From Saprospiraceae bacterium (GTDB taxonomy: Bacteria; Bacteroidota; Bacteroidia; Chitinophagales; Saprospiraceae), in the NCBI GenBank assembly GCA_015494245.1, contig WGBN01000042.1, forward strand, positions 1 to 10,972: DNA of 10,972 nt, read 5' to 3'. The translations under genes and the position numbers were made by a program. Of this stretch, positions 1 to 5,856 are shown in pieces. The notes beneath the pieces were generated by a model. The model searched no databases and had not been told where the DNA came from. It saw only the letters and a list, made by a program, of their open reading frames with translations. The stretch's first letter is position 1. Each line of letters starts with the position of its first letter.

Positions 1-42
1 ATCATGTCACTATTGACGGTAGGCAACAATGCCGTAATAGAA

Positions 43-61
43 CCTGCCTGCAGCAGGCAGG
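43..61. repeat. Perfect 9-bp inverted repeat
   Basis: The arms CCTGCCTGC (43-51) and GCAGGCAGG (53-61) are perfect reverse complements around a single A at 52. A one-base loop cannot form a normal hairpin tip, so as RNA the innermost pairs would open. As DNA it is a near-perfect GC-rich palindrome. It lies directly before the direct repeat at 63-97 and could be part of the same intergenic repeat element. No T-tract follows on either strand, so it is not a clear intrinsic terminator. Confidence 0.75.
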
Positions 62-62
62 C

Positions 63-97
63 GCGGATTTTCGCGGGTGCGGCGGATTTTCGCGGGT
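63..97. repeat. 16-bp direct repeat, period 19
   Basis: The 16-mer GCGGATTTTCGCGGGT occurs at 63-78 and again, identically, at 82-97, with 3 bp between. It has a GC-rich, TTTT, GC-rich pattern unlike the surrounding AT-rich intergenic sequence. Together with the inverted repeat at 43-61 it looks like a short repeat unit rather than coding sequence. Whether it is dispersed in the genome cannot be seen from this window. Confidence 0.75.
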
Positions 98-349
98 TTT
101 AAGGACGGTTCAATCGCCAGATGGTGTCATTTATTTTATGCCACTTTGCAATCAAGCCTAAGTTGACAAAAAATAAAAGGAGTATTTGGATATGCGCTGA
201 ATTCTGGGCATATTGCCATCTCAAAACTTAATGAACCATTGATGTAAAACAGTTAGATGAAAAAACGACTGCCACATAGAGGAAGATTCCAGGCACAAGG
301 CGATGAGCTTGAAGAATCAGAAAATTGGGCCCAAAATCACCACATCCCC

Positions 350-1132
350 ATGCACCTCAACAAAACCCACTTCCCCCTCTTCCTCCTTCTCCTGAGCCTG
401 CTGCTTGGCAGTACTTCCTGTGAGCTCTTTCACCATGCTGCCGGCGAGGATGCGCTGCCGCGCAAGCGCTCTGTGCGTTTCCTGAACAAAAAACTGGAGC
501 AACTGCAGCCCGATTTCAACACCCTCAGCGCCAAACTGAAAATAGACGCCCAACTGCCCGACCAACATCTCAAGTTCACCGGCAGCCTGCGCATGAAACG
601 CGACAGTGCCATCTGGATGAATTTCAAAAAATTCGGCCTGGAGATGGGGCGCATGCTCATCACGCCCGATTCGGCCTTCTTCATCAATCGCTTAGACCGG
701 ACTTATTTTGCCGAAAGGCTGGAAGATTTGGCGAAAGCCTTCCAGATACCCGCCGATTTCGAGCGACTCCAAAGCCTGCTCATCGGTTATCCGCTTTCTG
801 CCGAACAGCCCGAACTGAGCCTCGCCCCGGGCGCCTACCTGCTCATCCGCAAGGACCCGGAACTTCAGGATACCCTCCGGCTTGCAGCAGCCACCTTCCT
901 GCCCGAAAAATGGAGCATTTTTCACCCAAATAGCGGCCTGAGCGCCCAAATGAGCTTCGAAAATTACCAAAAACTTGATAAACAACATTTTTTTTCGTAC
1001 TTTCGCGTATTGGAAGCTGTGGCTACCTCAGGTGAGGACATGCAAATCGCCCTCGAATTCACGAAATTGACACTCAACGAAGAGGTGAAAATGTCCTTCC
1101 AAATACCCGGCCACTACGAAAGAACCCGATAG
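350..1132 (+). CDS. DUF4292-like lipoprotein
   Basis: Predicted lipid-anchored envelope protein of about 260 residues. An upstream in-frame ATG at 257 would add 31 charged residues before the signal peptide. I prefer ATG 350 because it gives a standard lipoprotein signal: a short basic start, a leucine-rich core and the relaxed lipobox LGSTSC, with Cys24 as the lipidation site. The mature part fits the Bacteroidota family DUF4292: a small beta-rich, LolA/LolB-like domain with segments such as the KLKIDAQLPDQHLKFTGSLRM stretch and repeated amphipathic strands. In many Bacteroidota this family sits directly before an EnvC-like M23 gene, as here (9-bp gap), so the two are probably co-transcribed. 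Its molecular role is unknown; carrying a lipid or lipoprotein, or scaffolding envelope work, is inference. No Shine-Dalgarno sequence is visible at either start. Confidence 0.75.
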   Translation: MHLNKTHFPLFLLLLSLLLGSTSCELFHHAAGEDALPRKRSVRFLNKKLEQLQPDFNTLSAKLKIDAQLPDQHLKFTGSLRMKRDSAIWMNFKKFGLEMGRMLITPDSAFFINRLDRTYFAERLEDLAKAFQIPADFERLQSLLIGYPLSAEQPELSLAPGAYLLIRKDPELQDTLRLAAATFLPEKWSIFHPNSGLSAQMSFENYQKLDKQHFFSYFRVLEAVATSGEDMQIALEFTKLTLNEEVKMSFQIPGHYERTR

Positions 1133-1141
1133 AACCGATGT

Positions 1142-2389
1142 ATGAAAACAAAAACAACACCTTTTAAGCGCTTAACACTCCTGCTTTTTGCCTTGCTTCT
1201 TATCGGATTGAACGCCCCTGCTCTGCATGCGCAAACCTCCGCCGAGCGGCAAAAGCTCGAAAGCAAACGCAAAAAGCTCCAAAAAGAAATTAAATACACC
1301 AACAGCCTCCTGGCCAAAACGCGCAAGTCCAAAAAGATAACGGCACGCCGCTATCAGGCCATCTTGCGCCAGGTCAAAGCCCGCCAGGATCTCATCGCCA
1401 CTCTCCAGGAAGAAATTGACTGGATAGACAGCGATATGCAGCGCGACTCCCTCGTGGCCGAAGCCCTGCAAAACGACCTCAATCAGCTCGAAGAAGAATA
1501 CGGCCGCATCCTCAGAGCAGCCTTCCGGCAAAAACTCAACGAAAACGCCTGGCTGTTCGTACTCTCGGCTACCAGCATCAACGAAATGCTGCAGCGCTGG
1601 CTCCTGCTTCAGCAATACCGGCGCTTCCGCAAACGCCAGGCCGCACTCATCGCAGATACCCGCAAGATGCTCCAAAGCCGCATCCAAAAACTCGAAGAAC
1701 GCAAAGCCGAAAAGACAAAACTGCTCAACGAAGAACAAACCCAATCCGAGCAACTCGCACGCGAACTCAGCGAAAAAGACCGCCTGCTGCGCAACCTGCG
1801 CCGAGACGAAGCCCGCCTCAAAAAGGAACTCCAAAAAAAGAAAGCCGACCAAAAGCGCCTCAACAACGCTATAGCCGACATCATCAACAAAGAAGAAGCC
1901 AAACGCAAAAAAGAAGAACGACCCGCCACCACAAGCCCGGCAACAAACACCAATCCCGCCATGGACGCCCCCTCCCGCAGCTTCTTTAGCCTGCGCAGAC
2001 GCCTGCCCTGGCCCGTCAAAAAAGGCGTGGTCATCGAAGAATTTGGCACACACCCACACCCCACAGCCCCGGGCCTGACCATCACCAACAACGGCATTGA
2101 CATCCGAACCGACCAGGGGGCTAAAGCCCTGGCAGTACACCAGGGCGTAGTCGTGGGCGTCCATTTCATCCCCGGCTCCCATTACTTCGTCATCATCCAG
2201 CATGGAATATTCTATACCGTGTATTCCAACCTGGAAAGCCTGCTGGTGAAAAAGGGAAATAAAGTATCTACGGGACAAGCCATCGGCACCGTATATACCA
2301 ACACGCAAACCAACGAAACCGATTTGCACTTTGAAATCTGGAGGAACAAAAAGCACCTCAACCCCTCTGTCTGGTTGAAAAAGAAGTAA
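1142..2389 (+). CDS. EnvC-like coiled-coil protein with degenerate LytM (M23) domain
   Basis: A 415-residue secreted protein. Residues 1-31 are a signal peptide ending ALHA/Q. About 32-255 are a long charged coiled coil rich in K, E, R and Q, followed by a short Pro/Thr/Ala linker (260-278). About 290-412 are a LytM (peptidase M23) domain. Active LytM enzymes hold zinc with H-x3-D and H-x-H motifs. Here the first His position reads N316 (NNGID, D320 kept), the YxHL position reads YSNL (N363), and H-x-H reads D394-L-H396. Two or more zinc or catalytic positions are therefore lost, as in E. coli EnvC, which activates cell-separation amidases instead of cutting peptidoglycan. A role as a periplasmic amidase activator is inferred from that comparison. 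The gene follows the lipoprotein gene by 9 bp and precedes hflX by 54 bp without an obvious terminator. Confidence 0.85.
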   Translation: MKTKTTPFKRLTLLLFALLLIGLNAPALHAQTSAERQKLESKRKKLQKEIKYTNSLLAKTRKSKKITARRYQAILRQVKARQDLIATLQEEIDWIDSDMQRDSLVAEALQNDLNQLEEEYGRILRAAFRQKLNENAWLFVLSATSINEMLQRWLLLQQYRRFRKRQAALIADTRKMLQSRIQKLEERKAEKTKLLNEEQTQSEQLARELSEKDRLLRNLRRDEARLKKELQKKKADQKRLNNAIADIINKEEAKRKKEERPATTSPATNTNPAMDAPSRSFFSLRRRLPWPVKKGVVIEEFGTHPHPTAPGLTITNNGIDIRTDQGAKALAVHQGVVVGVHFIPGSHYFVIIQHGIFYTVYSNLESLLVKKGNKVSTGQAIGTVYTNTQTNETDLHFEIWRNKKHLNPSVWLKKK

Positions 2390-2443
2390 GGAGATTTCAG
2401 CAGCCATAGCTGCCGGCATCGCATCGCAAGGAGACAAAAAACC

Positions 2444-3661
2444 ATGAACAAAAACGACTGGAACGTAGGGAAGCAAAAAAACACCCTGAAGCCGAAAGAA
2501 GAAAAAGCCGTACTCGTCGGCTTAATCACCCGAGATCAAACCGAAGAACAACTCGCGGAGTATCTCGATGAGCTGGAGTTTCTCGCCAAAACTGCCGGAG
2601 CCATTGCCATCAAGCGCTTTTGGCAGAAAATGCCCCAGCCTCACCCCAAAACCTTTATCGGCAAAGGCAAACTCGAAGAAATCAAAAACTTCCTGGAAAA
2701 CCACCCCGAAGTCAATATGGTGCTCTTCGACGACGACCTCACGGGAAAGCAAACGACCATACTCGAAGAAACCCTCAAAGTCAAAGTCATAGACCGGAGC
2801 AGCCTCATCCTCGACATCTTCGCCCACCGCGCTCAAACCGCCCAGGCAAAAACCCAGGTCGAGCTGGCCCAACTCCAATACCTCCTGCCCCGCCTGCGAG
2901 GCCTGTGGACCCACCTCGAACGCCAACGCGGAGGCATCGGCATGAGAGGCCCGGGCGAAAAAGAAATTGAAACCGACCGCCGTATCGTCCGGGATAAAAT
3001 AGCCCTGCTCAAGAAAAAACTCGAGCGCATTGACAAACAAAATGCCACCCGCCGCAAACAACGCGGACAACTCATCCGCGTCGCCCTCGTGGGCTATACC
3101 AATGTGGGCAAATCAACCCTGCTGAACGTCCTCAGCAAATCTCGGGTCTTTGCCGAAAACAAACTCTTCGCCACCCTGGATACCACCGTCCGCAAAGTCG
3201 TCTGGGATACCATGCCCTTCCTGCTATCCGATACCGTGGGCTTTATACGCAAACTGCCCCACCACCTCATCGAAAGCTTTAAATCCACCCTCGACGAAGT
3301 GCGCGAAAGCGACATCCTCCTCCATGTCGTGGATATCTCCCATCCGGGCTATGAAGAACACATCCAAACCGTTCAACACACCCTCAAAGAACTGGGCGTA
3401 GAAGAAAAACCCACCCTCATGGTGTTCAACAAAATGGACCGCTACAGAAAACTCAACTACGACGAACTGCTCGACGAGGAAGGACGCCGCGAAATCGAAG
3501 AACAACTCCACCAAAACATCCGCAACCAATTCGGTACCGACAGCGTCTTTATATCTGCACAAACCAAAGAAAACCTCGACGAACTACGACAAAAACTGAC
3601 CCGAATGATTAAAACGCAGTACAACCTCAGGTACCCCCATCAGGTTAGAACATGGTCCTAA
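2444..3661 (+). CDS. hflX: GTPase HflX
   Basis: A 405-residue cytoplasmic GTPase of the OBG/HflX class. HflX binds the large ribosomal subunit and can split stalled or stressed 70S ribosomes. The N-terminal HflX domain (about 22-175) contains the glycine-rich signature GMRGPGEKEIETDRR (166-180). A helical linker (181-207) follows, then the G domain: G1 GYTNVGKST (217-225), G2 around T247/T248, G3 DTVG (263-266), G4 NKMD (329-332) and G5 SAQT (371-374). The length is typical. The start ATG at 2444 has one of the few good Shine-Dalgarno sequences in the window, AAGGAG at 2428-2433, ten bases upstream. It probably shares a transcript with the two envelope genes before it, though the strong ribosome-binding site suggests independent translation. 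Confidence 0.95.
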   Translation: MNKNDWNVGKQKNTLKPKEEKAVLVGLITRDQTEEQLAEYLDELEFLAKTAGAIAIKRFWQKMPQPHPKTFIGKGKLEEIKNFLENHPEVNMVLFDDDLTGKQTTILEETLKVKVIDRSSLILDIFAHRAQTAQAKTQVELAQLQYLLPRLRGLWTHLERQRGGIGMRGPGEKEIETDRRIVRDKIALLKKKLERIDKQNATRRKQRGQLIRVALVGYTNVGKSTLLNVLSKSRVFAENKLFATLDTTVRKVVWDTMPFLLSDTVGFIRKLPHHLIESFKSTLDEVRESDILLHVVDISHPGYEEHIQTVQHTLKELGVEEKPTLMVFNKMDRYRKLNYDELLDEEGRREIEEQLHQNIRNQFGTDSVFISAQTKENLDELRQKLTRMIKTQYNLRYPHQVRTWS

Positions 3662-3739
3662 AACACAAGCTAAGCATGAACAATTACACCTTTTTCAGAC
3701 TTCTTACTAAAAAACCATTGTTTTTCCTTAGCTTTGCTG
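3662..3739 (+). promoter_or_regulatory. Candidate promoter before the exonuclease-like gene
   Basis: In the AT-rich gap after hflX, TAGCTTTG at 3729-3736 is a perfect match to the Bacteroidota -7 box TAnnTTTG. I find no TTTG at the matching -33 position. Transcription would start around 3740, where an ATG begins a 20-codon open frame. Two weak inverted repeats lie nearby: AAGCTAAG (3667-3674) with CTTAGCTT (3727-3734), and a short A/T hairpin with arms AAAAAC and GTTTTT around 3709-3724. Neither is a convincing terminator for hflX. Confidence 0.4.
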
Positions 3740-3802
3740 ATGAACCATGCCCAACCCACGGAACCTATGGAAACTAAAAACGATAAAACCCAAAAGACGT
3801 GA
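3740..3802 (+). CDS. Possible 20-codon leader ORF overlapping the next start
   Basis: An ATG only 3 nt after the perfect -7 box opens a 20-residue frame (MNHAQPTEP, then METKNDKTQKT), whose TGA at 3800-3802 overlaps the GTG start at 3799. It is hydrophilic and resembles no known peptide. It could be a coupled leader, so that ribosomes ending at TGA restart at GTG. It could also be the true N-terminus of the following gene, separated by a one-base frameshift: one extra base near the AAAA run at 3792-3795 would fuse the frames as ...TQKDVNENFAIL. Chance is also possible at this length. Confidence 0.3.
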   Translation: MNHAQPTEPMETKNDKTQKT

Positions 3803-4527
3803 ACGAGAACTTTGCCATCTTAGAGCTTAAATACGGCAACATCTACGGAGGTTACCCCAATTACTTCGTCATTGCAGAAGCTTCTGTACTGGCTTTTGAA
3901 GTAGAAAGCCGTAAAATCTTTATTGAATCCTGTCGCAATGGCCTGGATATCAATTACGTATCCGTTTATCCCAAAACCGATGAACTGGGACACACCATCG
4001 AGCGCGTGCGGGAAGTCGTCAACATGAAAACAGGACAGACGCGCCCCTATCTCGAAGAGTACAAACTCGATGAGCGCGCTCTGGAGTTTGCCTTCAAGCA
4101 GGTGCGACCGGTTCAAAACTGGGTCAAACGCTTCCTGCTCACCAGCTTCAGAAAGTACAATGTGCGCAACCTCCTCATCTTCGACGGGCGACGCGACATC
4201 TTCCTCTGCGAACGCGCCGGAGTAAACTTCGGGCGTACCCGCATCATGGACCTCCAAAAGGCCATCAACAAAGAAACCAACTATCTGTTTTCGCTCAACA
4301 AGCTGGCCAAAGTGATCAACCTCAGCTTCGACAACAGCTACCTGCGCTCCAACAACCTGGAGTACTGGATACACCCCGTAGCAGCGCGCCAATTGCGCCC
4401 CATGTCGGCAGCCTGGGATGCAGCACGCCTGCTCATGGTACACAACGAATACATGTACCACCACGACAGCTTCCTGCTCGAAGCGGCCAAACTCGTCAAC
4501 AAAATCGAGGAAAGAAAAAATCAATGA
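3799..4527 (+). CDS. Uncharacterised protein, probable degenerate DEDDh-exonuclease (RNase H-like) fold
   Basis: A 242-residue soluble protein that I do not recognise as a named family. Its layout resembles DEDDh 3'-5' exonucleases. An N-terminal strand FAILELKYG (5-13) sits where D-x-E-T-x-G is expected, then two strands (22-45). A helix leads into LLIFDGRRDIFLCERAGV (124-141), matching the usual 'hN-x3-D-x-x-fL' segment with D133. Then come RIMDLQKAI (148-156), SLNKLAKVI (165-173) and a final helix SAAWDAARLL (203-212), matching the 'H-x-A-x-x-D-A' segment with D207. Of the five catalytic positions, the first D is E9, E is K11 and H is about M202, while D133 and D207 remain, so it is probably not an active nuclease. 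The fold call is from pattern only. The start is GTG: the frame has a stop at 3784-3786 and no ATG until residue 75. No Shine-Dalgarno sequence is visible. It converges on rmlA. Confidence 0.55.
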   Translation: MNENFAILELKYGNIYGGYPNYFVIAEASVLAFEVESRKIFIESCRNGLDINYVSVYPKTDELGHTIERVREVVNMKTGQTRPYLEEYKLDERALEFAFKQVRPVQNWVKRFLLTSFRKYNVRNLLIFDGRRDIFLCERAGVNFGRTRIMDLQKAINKETNYLFSLNKLAKVINLSFDNSYLRSNNLEYWIHPVAARQLRPMSAAWDAARLLMVHNEYMYHHDSFLLEAAKLVNKIEERKNQ

Positions 4528-4561
4528 AAAATGCAGGGGGTAGGCGCTACCTGCCCTCTGC
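4527..4561 (-). terminator. Intrinsic terminator of the rmlA unit
   Basis: Five bases past the rmlA stop, on the reverse strand, a bulged hairpin spans 4561-4533. GGTAG pairs with CTACC around a GCG loop, then GG with CC and GCAG with CTGC, with two 2-nt bulges on one side. On the reverse strand the stem is followed directly by ATTTTTC (4532 downward), a usable T-tract, and then more T-rich sequence. On the forward strand no T-tract follows, so termination of the converging gene here is less certain. Confidence 0.6.
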
Positions 4562-4566
4562 TCCTC

Positions 4567-5424
4567 TTAAAGCAGGCCCAGCAGGTATTCTCCATACCCG
4601 CTCTTGAGATACTTCTCGCCCAAACGGGCCAGTTGCTCATCATCAATAAAACCCTGTTGCCAGGCCACCTCCTCTATGCAGCCTATTTTCAAACCCTGCC
4701 GCTCTTCAATCACTTCGATAAACTGCCCGGCCTGAATCAAAGACCTGTGCGTGCCGGTATCCAGCCAGGCCATACCCCGCCCGAGAACCTGTACGTTCAA
4801 CGCTCCCCGCTCCAGATACGTCTTGTTGACATCCGTAATCTCATACTCCCCCCGCGCACTGGGCTTGAGGTTTTTGGCGATTTCCACCACCGAGTTGTCG
4901 TAAAAATACAAGCCGGGCACGGCGTAATCCGACTTGGGATGCTCCGGTTTCTCTTCAATGGAAAGGGCTTTAAAACTTTCGTCAAATTCCACCACGCCAT
5001 AGCGCTCGGGGTCCTTCACGCGGTAGGCAAAGATGATTCCTCCTTCGGGCTCTGTGCTCTGTTTTAGCGCATGCTCCAAATCGCCGCCATAAAAAATGTT
5101 ATCGCCCAAAATCAGCGCGACCTTATCCCCTCCAATAAACTCCTCACCCAGCACAAAGGCCTGAGCCAGGCCATTCGGCTCGTACTGCGGCACATAGGAA
5201 AACCGGCAACCCAAAGCGCTGCCATCGCCCAACAACTTCTCAAACAACGGCAAATGCTCCGGCGTGGAAATGAACAAAATATCCCGTATGCCCGCCATCA
5301 TCAAAGTAGAGAGCGGATAGTAAATCATGGGCTTGTCGTACACCGGCATGAGCTGCTTGCTCATCACCAAAGTCAACGGATAAAGCCTCGTGCCCAAACC
5401 GCCCGCCAAAATGATGCCTTTCAT
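4567..5424 (-). CDS. rmlA: Glucose-1-phosphate thymidylyltransferase
   Basis: A 285-residue cytoplasmic nucleotidyltransferase that joins glucose-1-phosphate and dTTP to make dTDP-glucose, the first step toward dTDP-L-rhamnose and other dTDP-sugars for surface polysaccharides. It starts with MKGIILAGGLGTRLYPLT, which contains the GGxGTR loop (8-13). It then has K23 of the signature, LGDN (106-109) with the metal-binding Asp, the EEKP motif (157-160), YEITD (194-198) and WLDTGTH (220-226). Length and motifs match RmlA/RfbA closely. The usual partners rmlB, rmlC and rmlD are not in the window. It follows the 121-residue gene by 20 bp on the same strand, so the two are probably one transcript from the promoter next to dnaX. 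A terminator hairpin lies just after the stop. Confidence 0.95.
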   Translation of the reverse strand: MKGIILAGGLGTRLYPLTLVMSKQLMPVYDKPMIYYPLSTLMMAGIRDILFISTPEHLPLFEKLLGDGSALGCRFSYVPQYEPNGLAQAFVLGEEFIGGDKVALILGDNIFYGGDLEHALKQSTEPEGGIIFAYRVKDPERYGVVEFDESFKALSIEEKPEHPKSDYAVPGLYFYDNSVVEIAKNLKPSARGEYEITDVNKTYLERGALNVQVLGRGMAWLDTGTHRSLIQAGQFIEVIEERQGLKIGCIEEVAWQQGFIDDEQLARLGEKYLKSGYGEYLLGLL

Positions 5425-5444
5425 ACAATCAATGCTTTAATTCC

Positions 5445-5810
5445 TTAATTCATACGCCCGTCTTCACGAGGCAAAAACACAAATTTTGCCCTGTCTTCAT
5501 CCTCCACGACAAACAAGCACAGCCATTCAGCAGGGTCTTTGTACACGGCCTTAAAATCATCTACGCGGTCTTCCCGGATGAGGCGCTTCGCCACAAACTC
5601 CTCCAAAGAAGAGGCATTTACCGACCAACGCCCGGCCACTTCTTCCTCTTTGACCAAAGGAATGCCCAGTTCCGCAAGCCCCTTGTGTACGACAAAAATC
5701 GGATAGGAAGATACCCGCTCATCTATAATCGTATCGGCAGCCTTGCACAACACCTTCTTGTAAGAGCGCAATTCCTCTTCCAACAGCCTGTATTTCATCT
5801 GCTCGTCCAT
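5445..5810 (-). CDS. Conserved-looking 121-residue protein of unknown function
   Basis: A small acidic, soluble protein with no signal peptide or membrane segment. I do not know its function. It begins with a charged helix (about 1-30), then KAADTII, a strand-like SSYPIFVVHK (34-43), LGIPLV (48-53), a WSVNASSLEEFVAKRLI segment (62-78), and a C-terminal WLCLFVVEDEDRAKFVFLPR core (95-114). The alternation of strands and helices suggests one compact alpha/beta domain. Similar proteins seem familiar from other Bacteroidota, but I cannot name a family. ATG 5810 is preferred to the in-frame ATG at 5798 because a perfect -7 box lies 4 nt upstream of it. It is the first gene of a unit with rmlA and is transcribed away from dnaX. 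Confidence 0.75.
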   Translation of the reverse strand: MDEQMKYRLLEEELRSYKKVLCKAADTIIDERVSSYPIFVVHKGLAELGIPLVKEEEVAGRWSVNASSLEEFVAKRLIREDRVDDFKAVYKDPAEWLCLFVVEDEDRAKFVFLPREDGRMN

Positions 5811-5814
5811 GAGG

Positions 5815-5822
5815 CAAAGATA
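5815..5822 (-). promoter_or_regulatory. -7 box for the 121-residue gene/rmlA unit
   Basis: On the reverse strand TATCTTTG reads from 5822 to 5815, a perfect match to TAnnTTTG, and ends 4 nt before the ATG at 5810. Transcription would begin at or within a few bases of that ATG, giving an almost leaderless transcript. No TTTG is seen at the -33 position. The box is mirrored by the dnaX box at 5843-5850. Confidence 0.55.
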
Positions 5823-5842
5823 GGTACTTTAATTTTTTTCCC

Positions 5843-5850
5843 TATCTTCG
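5843..5850 (+). promoter_or_regulatory. -7 box for dnaX
   Basis: TATCTTCG at 5843-5850 matches TAnnTTTG at five of the six fixed positions (C for the third T) and ends 6 nt before the dnaX ATG at 5857. This implies a leaderless or nearly leaderless dnaX transcript. Both box regions form a 9-of-10 inverted repeat (5815-5824 with 5841-5850), so each box lies where the opposite promoter's -33 region would be. Confidence 0.5.
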
Positions 5851-5856
5851 CCCATC

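Larger units (their letters stand above)
1..349. other. Gene-poor left edge with repeats
   Basis: No gene can be supported here. Two forward frames are open from the window edge: one to a TAA at 100-102, one to a TAA at 159-161. Either could be the tail of a gene starting outside, but neither tail resembles a family I know, and both run through the repeats at 43-97. A good AAGGAG (177-182) precedes ATG at 192, but that ATG is followed by one codon and a stop. No full TAnnTTTG promoter box was found; a lone TTTG lies at 145-148. The stretch probably contains the promoter of the lipoprotein gene that follows. Confidence 0.5.

Noticed and set aside
177..200. AAGGAG followed by ATG at 192
   Set aside because: The frame is ATG CGC TGA, two codons and a stop. 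A start-stop element is conceivable, but nothing else supports it.
988..995. T8 run in the lipoprotein gene as a slippage site
   Set aside because: It lies well inside the coding region; I did not work through the alternative frames, but a slip here would cut a lipoprotein domain with no family precedent.
2400..2413. GCAGC/GCTGC hairpin before hflX
   Set aside because: Only five base pairs and no T-tract; too weak to call a terminator or attenuator.
1172..2476. Very long reverse-strand open frame opposite the EnvC-like gene
   Set aside because: Its translation is dominated by F, V, G and A-rich low-complexity sequence, the usual reverse shadow of a K/E/Q-rich coiled-coil gene; it has no domain or promoter.
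3676..3777. 33-codon open frame between hflX and the next gene
   Set aside because: No Shine-Dalgarno sequence, no close promoter, AT-rich composition and no recognisable peptide; likely chance.
3820..4524. Reverse-strand open frame of 234 codons opposite the exonuclease-like gene
   Set aside because: Rich in V, F, H and A with no recognisable motif, while the forward frame shows a sensible strand/helix pattern and conserved-type segments.
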